47,179 bases of DNA from the NCBI GenBank assembly GCA_017942105.1, contig JAGAVE010000023.1, positions 1 through 47,179 of the forward strand, written 5' to 3'. Under the pieces are notes generated by a model. The model was not told the DNA's origin and made no database searches. It saw only the letters and a program-made list of their open reading frames with translations. Below are positions 41,061 through 47,179 of this stretch, piece by piece (position 1 is the first letter of the stretch; every line of letters begins with the position of its first letter). A program made the translations under genes and the position numbers. The stretch comes from Clostridia bacterium (GTDB lineage Bacteria > Bacillota > Clostridia > Oscillospirales > Acutalibacteraceae).

Positions 41061-42761
41061 TTACTGATTTCTCTTTATTTTTGCCGTTGTTGTTTTAGCA
41101 AATTCTTTTTCCACAATTTCTGTTTCTTTGATAGCCTTATAAGCTACGACCTGGCTGTTAACATTTCTTACAGCCTTCGAAACAGCTTTTTTTATTTCCT
41201 CAGGCGTAACATTTATATTGCCCGTTTCTGCTGAAATTGCACTGACATCAGGAAAAATCCTTGCCTTAACGACGGTATCTTCCTTATCACCTTCAGAGCC
41301 GACGACCATACACTCCTTAACAACCTTTTCTTTAAGAAGGAGAGCTTCAAGCTCTTCAGGATAGATGTTCTTACCGTTTCTGGTAACGATTACATTCTTG
41401 CTTCTGCCCTGAATATAGTAAAATCCATCCTTATCAACCGTTGCAAGGTCACCTGTATGGAACCATCCGTCATAGTCAAAAACTGCTTTTGTTGCTTCTT
41501 CGTTTTTATAATATCCGAGCATTACCATCGGCCCTTTAACGCAAAGCTCGCCTATTCCATTTTCATCGCAATTGATAAGCTTTGCTTCAACATTCGGGAT
41601 AGGTCTGCCGATAGATGCGTGCTTGCTCTGCTTATCGCTGTTGCAGATAACGATAGGAGAACATTCCGTCAAACCATAGCCCTGAAAGGTTTTTATACCG
41701 AAGCTGTTCATATCCTCGACAATTTTCGGGTCAATTCCTGCCGCTCCGGAGATAATCAATCGTATCTCTCCGCCGAAAGCATCCTTGATTCTTTTGAAGA
41801 AAAGATCACTTGTATCAACGCCAAGAGTCTTTGCTGCTTTGTAAATCTTGCTTGCAACGCTGATTTTTGCCTTTGCACCTTTTTCTTTTTCAAGAGCTTT
41901 TTTGATTCTTGAATAAAATTTTTCAATAATAAGAGGAACAACTATGAGAATATTCGGCTTATATTCCTCAAGATTTTTTGTTATATAACGAACGCCTTCG
42001 CAGAAGCAAATCGTCACTCCACCATAGATACAGCAAAGAAATGTAACCGTACACTCATAGGTATGATGAATGGGAAGGATGGACATAATTCTTTCACCCT
42101 TATTGATTTTAACAATCCCCATAATCGACATAATATCCGCACATATATTGCGACTGCTGAGCATAACAGCCTTCGACATCCCCGTTGTTCCTGAAGTGAA
42201 AAGAAGAACGGAAAGTTTATTTTCATCAGGCTTTGCCTCGATATATTCCTCATTTCCGTCAGCAATAAGCTGAGCGCCTTTTTTAACAAGCAGGTCAAAA
42301 GAAAGTATATCGCCGTCATCTTCAGCCGCGTCCATACAAATATACAACATATCCTGCGGAAGCTCGTCACGGTGTTCCAATATTTTTTTGCCGAATTTCT
42401 TATCAAATATAATAGCCTTTGATTCTGAAACTTCAAGGATACTCTTTATATCTGCAAAAGGAAGCTCCTTATCCGTCGGCACAACGACGCCGACTCCGCA
42501 CACAACAGCCATATAGCTCATGCACCATTTATAGCTGCTTGCGCCTGCAACGGCAATTCTGCAATCCTTAAGTCCGAGATCAAGAAGCGCCGTACCAAGA
42601 GAGAAAACATCATCGTGATACCTGTTATAGCTTATATCGACAATCTGCCCTACTTCATTCTTCACCTTGAATGCAGGACTCTTGCCGTATATTGCCATAC
42701 TCTGGGTAAGAAGTTCACGGAAAGTATGAAACTCTCTGACTTCATATATTGGACGAGTCAT
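41061..42761 (-). CDS. long-chain fatty acid-CoA ligase (AMP-forming)
   Basis: This 566-residue adenylate-forming enzyme activates fatty acids with ATP and CoA. It carries the P-loop LLFTSGTTGMSKAVMLS, GYGLTECSP and YDGWFHTGDLATVDKDGFYY (with the catalytic D), and the conserved C-terminal lysine region (EFAKTTTAKIKRNQ). It starts 20 bases inside the end of the aminotransferase gene, so the two are coupled. It could feed membrane lipid synthesis. Confidence 0.88.
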   Translation of the reverse strand: MTRPIYEVREFHTFRELLTQSMAIYGKSPAFKVKNEVGQIVDISYNRYHDDVFSLGTALLDLGLKDCRIAVAGASSYKWCMSYMAVVCGVGVVVPTDKELPFADIKSILEVSESKAIIFDKKFGKKILEHRDELPQDMLYICMDAAEDDGDILSFDLLVKKGAQLIADGNEEYIEAKPDENKLSVLLFTSGTTGMSKAVMLSSRNICADIMSIMGIVKINKGERIMSILPIHHTYECTVTFLCCIYGGVTICFCEGVRYITKNLEEYKPNILIVVPLIIEKFYSRIKKALEKEKGAKAKISVASKIYKAAKTLGVDTSDLFFKRIKDAFGGEIRLIISGAAGIDPKIVEDMNSFGIKTFQGYGLTECSPIVICNSDKQSKHASIGRPIPNVEAKLINCDENGIGELCVKGPMVMLGYYKNEEATKAVFDYDGWFHTGDLATVDKDGFYYIQGRSKNVIVTRNGKNIYPEELEALLLKEKVVKECMVVGSEGDKEDTVVKARIFPDVSAISAETGNINVTPEEIKKAVSKAVRNVNSQVVAYKAIKETEIVEKEFAKTTTAKIKRNQ

Positions 42762-44058
42762 ATTTTAACCACTCTTTATATTTATAATCTTTCAAAAGCT
42801 TTTCAACAGCCGCAAGCTTAACGCAGATACAAAGAAGCTCAACTGCCTTATTAAGCTCATCAATATCCGGGAATGACGGAGCAATTCTGATATTGCTGTC
42901 ATAGGGGTCGATGCCGTACGGGTATGTTGCACCAACGGTCGTAAGTGTAAGGCCTGCATCCTTGCAGAGCTCGCCAACACGCATTGCGCAACCGTTCATA
43001 ACATAAAGGCTTACGAAATATCCGCCGTTCGGATTCTTCCAGTGTGCAATACCTGTTCCTTCAAAAGCCTTTGTAAAACCACTTGTAACAGCTTCAAACT
43101 TCGGTCTGAGAATCTCAGCATGTTTTTTCATATGAGCCTTGATGCCGTCAAGATTTTTGAAAAATCTGACATGTCTCATCTGGTTCATCTTATCGTGCGA
43201 AATAGTCTGCACCGTCATTCTGCTGAGAATTGCGTCAATGTTCTTTTCTGATGCGGCAATAGCGGAAACGCCCGCACCCGCGAATGTAATCTTTGAAGTT
43301 GAGCATACCTCGATAAACATATCTTCACTGCCATATTCCTTAGCAACATCAAAAATGTTAAGAAGCTCATCGGGAGTATCATTGATATCGTGAACAAGAT
43401 AAGCGTTATCCCATATAACCCTGAAATCATTCGCCGCAGGTTTAAGCGCCGCAAAACGCCTTACTACCTCGTCTGAGAAAGTAATACCGTCAGGGTTTGA
43501 ATACTTCGGAACGCAGAAAATACCCTTTACACTACTATCCTTTACCAACTCTTCAATACTATCCATATCCGGTCCGTTGTCGTTCATTCTGATGGCAATC
43601 AGATCAATACCGAAATGTTCAAGAATTGCAAAATGTCTGTCATAACCCGGTGCAGGACAGAGGAATTTAATCCTACCCTGCTTCATCCACGGCTCGCCGC
43701 CGCTACCCATAACCATACACTGTGAAATATAGTCATACATAATTGTAAGGCTTGCCGTACCGTACATAACAACATTCTTCGGCTCAACACCCATAAGTTC
43801 AGCAAAAAGCTCCCTTGCCTCAGGGATACCGAGAAGAAGACCGTAGTTTCTTGTATCAAAACCGTCAACTGTTTTAAAGTCGCTCGTTGAAACAATTACA
43901 TCAAGAAGTCCGTTGCTCAGGTCAAGCTGCTCCTTGTTTGGCTTACCTCTTGACATATCAAGCTTCAAGCCGAGCTTTTTGAAATCCTCATATTTCTTTG
44001 TAAGTTCACTTCTGAGTGAAATCAATTCGTCCTTTGATAAATCTTTATAAAGTGCCAT
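42742..44058 (-). CDS. aminotransferase, class I/II (aspartate type Id, PF12897-like)
   Basis: This 438-residue PLP enzyme from ATG 44058 (TTGGAGGAAA upstream) opens with the family signature LDMSRGKPNKEQLDLSNGLL. It shows VMYGTASLTIMYDY, KYSNPDGITFSDEVV and VCSTSKITFAGAGVSA, where SK supplies the PLP lysine. The matching clostridial family is annotated as an aspartate or alanine aminotransferase. The open frame continues to 44082, but that start falls inside the hairpin at 44074-44095. It overlaps the acyl-CoA ligase gene. Confidence 0.88.
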   Translation of the reverse strand: MALYKDLSKDELISLRSELTKKYEDFKKLGLKLDMSRGKPNKEQLDLSNGLLDVIVSTSDFKTVDGFDTRNYGLLLGIPEARELFAELMGVEPKNVVMYGTASLTIMYDYISQCMVMGSGGEPWMKQGRIKFLCPAPGYDRHFAILEHFGIDLIAIRMNDNGPDMDSIEELVKDSSVKGIFCVPKYSNPDGITFSDEVVRRFAALKPAANDFRVIWDNAYLVHDINDTPDELLNIFDVAKEYGSEDMFIEVCSTSKITFAGAGVSAIAASEKNIDAILSRMTVQTISHDKMNQMRHVRFFKNLDGIKAHMKKHAEILRPKFEAVTSGFTKAFEGTGIAHWKNPNGGYFVSLYVMNGCAMRVGELCKDAGLTLTTVGATYPYGIDPYDSNIRIAPSFPDIDELNKAVELLCICVKLAAVEKLLKDYKYKEWLKYDSSNI

Positions 44059-44073
44059 TTTTCCTCCAAGTTT

Positions 44074-44095
44074 AAAGGGCACCTCAGTGCCCTTT
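44074..44095. terminator. hairpin between the hydrolase and aminotransferase genes
   Basis: AAAGGGCAC and GTGCCCTTT form a perfect 9-bp stem with a CTCA loop. On the minus strand only AAACTT follows, so it may be a partial terminator that splits the nrdR/hydrolase and aminotransferase/ligase parts. Confidence 0.6.
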
Positions 44096-44103
44096 CTGCC
44101 AAG

Positions 44104-45057
44104 TTAATCTTCTTTATCCATATGCTTTGCGATGAATGCTTTGACCTTTGCCTCGTATTCATCCTTTGCATTGTAATAACTGAATGCGTGAACTGTATTT
44201 TCCACCCACAAATAGTCCTTCTCAACAGGACAAGCATCATAAAGACGCTGACCGTGTTCAAACGGAACAACCTGATCCTGATCACCGTGGATAAAGAGAA
44301 CAGGATTCTTTGCCTTATACATATTCTTAAGAGGATTGCTTTCCTCAAAGAAATAGCCTGCCTTAAGCTTGCTGAAAACGCTTCCGAGCTTAACTGCGGG
44401 CATAAAGCCAAAGCCAATCATACCCTTAAGCTTGAAGTTCATAATTTCAGATGCGCTTGTAAAGCCGCAATCCTCAATAATAATTTTAACCTGATCGGGC
44501 GGCGACATCTCGTTGCAGTTCATAACCGTTGCCGCACCCATTGAAATACCGTGAAGTATGATTTCAATATCACTGCCGAAGCGGTTTATAAGATAGTCTA
44601 CCCATAAAAGGATGTTTTTTGCATCGGGAGCGCCGAAGCCTATGTAGTCACCTTCGCTTCTGCCGTGACCCGTAAGGTCGGGAAGAAGATAGTTATAGCC
44701 AAGGTCGTTATGATAAAACGGTGCCATATGGCTGAATTCATCAGGACCGTTGCATTTATAACCGTGAACGCAGATAACAAATCTCTTTGACTCTTTCTCC
44801 GCAGGAAGGAACCAGGCTCTCATATTATCGCCATTGATTGCCTTAAGTGAGAGGTCTTCCGGCTCGCAATTATAGAAATTACGGTTATTTCTTTCCCTGA
44901 CTTCCGCACGCTTGATATAAACCTCGCGTGTTTCAGGCTTTTTTTCTTTTAAAGGGTCGGGGCGCTTGATTGCAAAATTACAAGCAAGATTGCCTGCGAC
45001 TGCGGCAACGGCTGTTGCGCCAAGAGCGATTTTTGCGGCTGTACCTTTTTTACCCAT
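44104..45057 (-). CDS. membrane-anchored alpha/beta hydrolase
   Basis: This 317-residue hydrolase has an N-terminal hydrophobic anchor (AAKIALGATAVAAVAGNLAC) and an alpha/beta hydrolase fold. HGYKCNG forms the oxyanion region, GISMG holds the nucleophile serine, IHGDQDQVVP the acidic residue and ENTVHAFSYY the histidine. The catalytic triad looks complete. The substrate is unknown; relatives are lipases, esterases or peptidases. It lies 18 bases after nrdR. Confidence 0.85.
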   Translation of the reverse strand: MGKKGTAAKIALGATAVAAVAGNLACNFAIKRPDPLKEKKPETREVYIKRAEVRERNNRNFYNCEPEDLSLKAINGDNMRAWFLPAEKESKRFVICVHGYKCNGPDEFSHMAPFYHNDLGYNYLLPDLTGHGRSEGDYIGFGAPDAKNILLWVDYLINRFGSDIEIILHGISMGAATVMNCNEMSPPDQVKIIIEDCGFTSASEIMNFKLKGMIGFGFMPAVKLGSVFSKLKAGYFFEESNPLKNMYKAKNPVLFIHGDQDQVVPFEHGQRLYDACPVEKDYLWVENTVHAFSYYNAKDEYEAKVKAFIAKHMDKED

Positions 45058-45075
45058 AATATCATCTCACTTAAA

Positions 45076-45534
45076 TTATTTTTTCTCGCCGAGAAGCTTT
45101 GCGAGTTCATCCATAAATGTGTTAATATCCTTGAACTGACGGTAAACGGATGCAAAACGAACATACGCAACCTCGTCAGTATCCTTGAGCTTATCCATAG
45201 CAAGCTCACCGATGCGCGTAGCAGTAACCTCGCGGTCAAGTGAATTCTGAAGAGTGAGCTCAATTTCGTCAACGATTTTCTCGATTGTATCAATAGAAAC
45301 AGGACGCTTTTCGCAAGCTCTCAAAAGTCCGTTGAACAACTTTGCACGGTCAAAAGACTCTCTTGATTTATCCTTTTTAACAACGATAATGGGTACACTT
45401 TCGATTACCTCATATGTTGTAAATCTCTTCGCGCAGCTCGTACATTCTCTTCTGCGACGAATGCGTTCGCCCTCATCAGTAGGGCGTGAGTCGATAACCT
45501 TGCTCTCTGAAAAACCGCAAAACGGGCACTTCAT
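45076..45534 (-). CDS. nrdR: ribonucleotide reductase repressor NrdR
   Basis: This 152-residue protein is NrdR, which senses dATP/ATP and represses ribonucleotide reductase genes. It has the N-terminal zinc ribbon (C3, C6, C31, C34; [18 protein letters not shown] ... [17 protein letters not shown]) and the ATP-cone domain ([20 protein letters not shown] ... [15 protein letters not shown]). The start is ATG 45534, with AAGGAAGT upstream. The open frame extends to 45654, but that stretch is upstream DNA. A promoter lies at 45583-45612. Confidence 0.95.
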   Translation of the reverse strand: MKCPFCGFSESKVIDSRPTDEGERIRRRRECTSCAKRFTTYEVIESVPIIVVKKDKSRESFDRAKLFNGLLRACEKRPVSIDTIEKIVDEIELTLQNSLDREVTATRIGELAMDKLKDTDEVAYVRFASVYRQFKDINTFMDELAKLLGEKK

Positions 45535-45582
45535 TTCAGTCACTTCCTTACAATTAGCGCATAGTAGCACATTATTTATAGT

Positions 45583-45612
45583 ATTATACCATACATTGGT
45601 ATATAATTTCAA
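45583..45612 (-). promoter_or_regulatory. promoter of nrdR with small palindrome
   Basis: On the minus strand: TTGAAA (45607-45612), 18 bases, TATAAT (45583-45588). The ATACCA...TGGTAT palindrome lies in the spacer and -10 region. Confidence 0.75.
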
Positions 45613-45629
45613 TATTTTTATAAGAGTTT

Positions 45630-46487
45630 TTGTTTGTTGGCAGTAAAAAAACATGTCACCTCAGCGCGAGAGTACATCCGACAAACAAAATAGCAAACCA
45701 CGCAGGGTGGCAGGGCAAGGTGTACAAAATACACGGTGAAGATCCCGAATATCCGAACCTGAAGGAAAGCACAGGCTATCCCGGTGACATCCTCGGCCTT
45801 GGCGGTGTTAACTGCAGACACAGAATGTTTCCTTTCGTGCCGGGAATAAGCACACCGAATCCGATAGGCTTCAGCGAAGAGGAAAACAGAAAGGCTTACG
45901 AGCTGTCACAGCAGCAGAGAAAGCTTGAGCGTGATATGAGAAAGCTAAAAAAGAAAAAAGCTGCCGCCGAAGCCTCAGGCGACAAGGAAACGGAAAAGAA
46001 GCTCAGAGAGAAGATAAAGCTCAAGAGTGATGAGATTGATAAATTCTGCAAAGACAACAAGCTAAAGAGAGATTATAATCGCGAGCTTGTAACCGAACAG
46101 ATAACGAAAAAGGTTGCAAAAGCGGAAAAAATACTTGACAAAAATCCTGAAAGTGGTAAAATAATATCCTTTGAAATTGGCAGAAGTCTTGGTGCTGCTG
46201 CGAAAAATTATCCTATAAAGCTACCAGAAAGCAGACAACATACAAAACTTGCAGAAGGTCAAAAAATCGAAGGAACAGCATTTGCCGGAAAGGGGACACC
46301 AAAAGAGATACGAGATAGGTTTAGGTTAGAATCTACTTACGGAATACCTGCAGACGAGTGGGAAAAAGTAAGTGGTAAAGCAGAAGTCATTGTAAACGGT
46401 AAGCCTGTTAAAGCGGAAATCCATTGGTATCAAGCCAATGACGAAATATTTGAAATGAAAGTGAAGCGATTTTTTGATGAAGGTTAA
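45630..46487 (+). pseudogene. 5'-truncated phage minor capsid protein (MuF/Phage_min_cap2-like) with toxin-like C-terminus
   Basis: The frame (first in-frame start TTG 45630, no strong ribosome binding site) begins directly in a conserved minor-capsid segment: HAGWQGKVYKIHG, YPNLKESTGYPGDILGLGG, NCRHRMFPFVPG. This corresponds to the C-terminal part of phage minor capsid protein 2; the N-terminal several hundred residues are missing. A Lys/Glu-rich coiled coil follows (about 85-155). A C-terminal domain then comes from about 195 (SRQHTKLAEGQKIEGTAFAG ... AEIHWYQANDEIFEMKVKR), which resembles polymorphic-toxin tips. The truncation is next to the nrdR promoter. The overlapping small gene downstream is its likely immunity partner. 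Confidence 0.75.
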
Positions 46488-46632
46488 GTATATAGATCAA
46501 TCTGATGTATCTTTAACGAATGGAAAAATATATGAAGTTATTTCAATTGAACATGGGTGGTATAGGATAGTAGACGATACAGAAGAGGACTATCTTTTTT
46601 CACCAGATGAATTTGTTATAACAGAAAGATAG
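46477..46632 (+). CDS. small acidic protein, candidate immunity partner
   Basis: This 51-residue gene starts with ATGAAGGTTAA inside the end of the toxin-like frame (11-base overlap) and encodes KVKYIDQSDVSLTNGKIYEV then ISIEHGWYRIVDDTEEDYLF. Acidic, strand-rich SH3-like small proteins of this kind are often encoded after phage minor capsid genes with variable C-termini. Its frame is intact even though the toxin gene lost its 5' end. I assign immunity by context only. Confidence 0.65.
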   Translation: MKVKYIDQSDVSLTNGKIYEVISIEHGWYRIVDDTEEDYLFSPDEFVITER

Positions 46633-46677
46633 TTTATTTAAACAACGGGTATCAAAAAGCAAAATTGCTTTTGTAAC

Positions 46678-46707
46678 GGGGGTGCTACTGGCATCCCCTT
46701 AGTTTTT
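46678..46707 (+). terminator. terminator after the candidate immunity gene
   Basis: GGGGGTGC pairs with GCATCCCC (one G-T), followed by TTAGTTTTT. Confidence 0.7.
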
Positions 46708-46750
46708 AAATCGGCAATCGTTTCCATTTTAATACAATAATTCAAGACAT

Positions 46751-47036
46751 CGTAGGGCGGCGTAAAATAGGAATTTAATAGGTTTAAAGTTGCCCTTTTC
46801 CGCTTATACTTTATGAAAAAACCTCATAAGGCGTTAGCCTTGCGAGGTTTTATTCATTTCGTCTAAACGAAAAATTACTAACTTTAAACTGCTTCGCACC
46901 TTAAATCTTATTATTTTGGATGAAGGACAAGGCATAAACTCGATGAAATACTGTCGTATTTTGAGAGTTTTAACGCGGTCATTCGCCAAAAGAATTGATT
47001 TAAGGCTATCAAATTCCTGTTTTACACCGCCCTTAG
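46751..47036. mobile_element. non-coding 286-base element with 38-base imperfect terminal inverted repeats
   Basis: The left arm 46751-46788 (core GGGCGGCGTAAAATAGGAAT) and the right arm 46999-47036, read in reverse complement (GGGCGGTGTAAAACAGGAAT), match at about 31 of 38 positions. The inside has no convincing gene. A GTGTAAAA-type end recalls IS256-family transposons, so a MITE or deleted copy is likely. No target duplication is visible. A structured RNA is an alternative. Together with 46633-46750 and 47037-47157 this stretch has no coding sequence. Confidence 0.65.
46818..46851 (+). repeat. hairpin inside the inverted-repeat element
   Basis: AAAACCTC-A-TAAGGC pairs with GCCTTG-C-GAGGTTTT; followed by ATTC, so it is not a strong terminator. 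Confidence 0.7.
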
Positions 47037-47056
47037 TGGTGTCTTTTTTTATACCA

Positions 47057-47142
47057 TCCCCTGAGTATGGGATATAAAGTGCTCAGTTCCCCTGAACACG
47101 GGATATAAACTGTTTAATACTTCCGGAGACACCGGATATAAA
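47057..47142 (+). repeat. three hairpin plus GATATAAA repeats before a gene
   Basis: Units: CCC-CTGAGTAT-GGGATATAAA, CCC-CTGAACAC-GGGATATAAA and CCGG-AGACA-CCGGATATAAA. GATATAAA falls at 47071, 47102 and 47135, that is 31 and 33 bases apart. Each is a small stem followed by the same A/T stretch. They precede a start codon with AAAGGAG. Confidence 0.75.
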
Positions 47143-47157
47143 AACAAAGGAGTATTT

Positions 47158-47179
47158 ATGGAAAATCTTGAACTTTTAA
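47158..47179 (+). CDS. start of an unidentified gene, cut by the window end
   Basis: ATG 47158 follows AAAGGAG at good spacing and encodes MENLEL before the edge. Too short to identify. The hairpin/GATATAAA array lies directly upstream. Confidence 0.6.

Noticed and set aside
47057-47142. CRISPR array
   Set aside because: Only three short units with differing stems and no constant repeat of CRISPR length; no cas genes.

Overview
The window looks like a chromosomal segment of a gut or rumen Clostridia bacterium, probably Oscillospirales/Ruminococcaceae-like. The evidence is Firmicute-type promoters (TTGACA-N17-TATAAT), strong AGGAGG ribosome binding sites, rplM-rpsI and nrdR of Firmicute type, a secreted BspA-like leucine-rich-repeat protein ending in a dockerin, and many carbohydrate-active enzymes. 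Host genes have moderate GC and clean intrinsic terminators. Several stretches are visibly more AT-rich and look acquired.

Layout. 1-1115: end of a small membrane protein, then rpsI and rplM (minus strand). 1417-7919: a compact plus-strand phage head cassette (terS, terL, portal, frameshifted prohead protease, major capsid, connectors, and a tail-terminator/fibre fusion) with no integrase, tail tube, tape measure or lysis genes. 8027-14010: dockerin-bearing LRR protein, an EF-G-like GTPase with altered G motifs, and a PlsC-type acyltransferase with a zinc ribbon. 14113-16409: AT-rich unit with an ABC-2 exporter, a 24-residue hydrophobic peptide gene and a divergent XRE regulator, with two copies of an ACCAAACGGTTAT operator between them. 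16465-26283: glycan-use genes: PHP phosphoesterase, metallophosphoesterase, GH29 fucosidase, and a minus-strand operon of GPH-type transporter, FAD reductase, secreted GH43 and secreted DUF4838 protein. 26979-30128: thiamin/HMP uptake operon (thiamin-binding protein, ThiX, ThiY, ThiZ-like) behind two tandem TPP riboswitches, each followed by its own terminator. 31951-36198: a three-gene island next to tRNA-Ser: a WYL-domain regulator and two overlapping genes of unknown function (a helical protein with a TLGHD/IFGTANI motif and a cytosolic beta-helix protein with a glycine-rich hydrophobic tail). This is the best candidate for an undescribed, possibly defensive, system. 36261-36619: duplicated tRNA-Ser 3' end and terminator. 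36817-45534: small membrane protein, serine hydrolase, DUF4091 glycosidase, TIGR04086-like membrane protein, acyl-CoA ligase, aminotransferase, alpha/beta hydrolase and nrdR. 45630-47179: 5'-truncated phage minor capsid protein with a toxin-like C-terminus, an overlapping small candidate immunity gene, a 286-base inverted-repeat element, a triple hairpin/GATATAAA array and the first codons of another gene.

How the genes work together. The fucosidase, GH43, DUF4838, DUF4091, GPH transporter and dockerin protein suggest growth on plant or host glycans. The thiamin genes form one regulated uptake unit. The phage cassette, the WYL island, the peptide/ABC/XRE unit and the toxin-like remnant are the accessory layer. 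All functional statements come from reading protein and DNA sequence; no database search was run.
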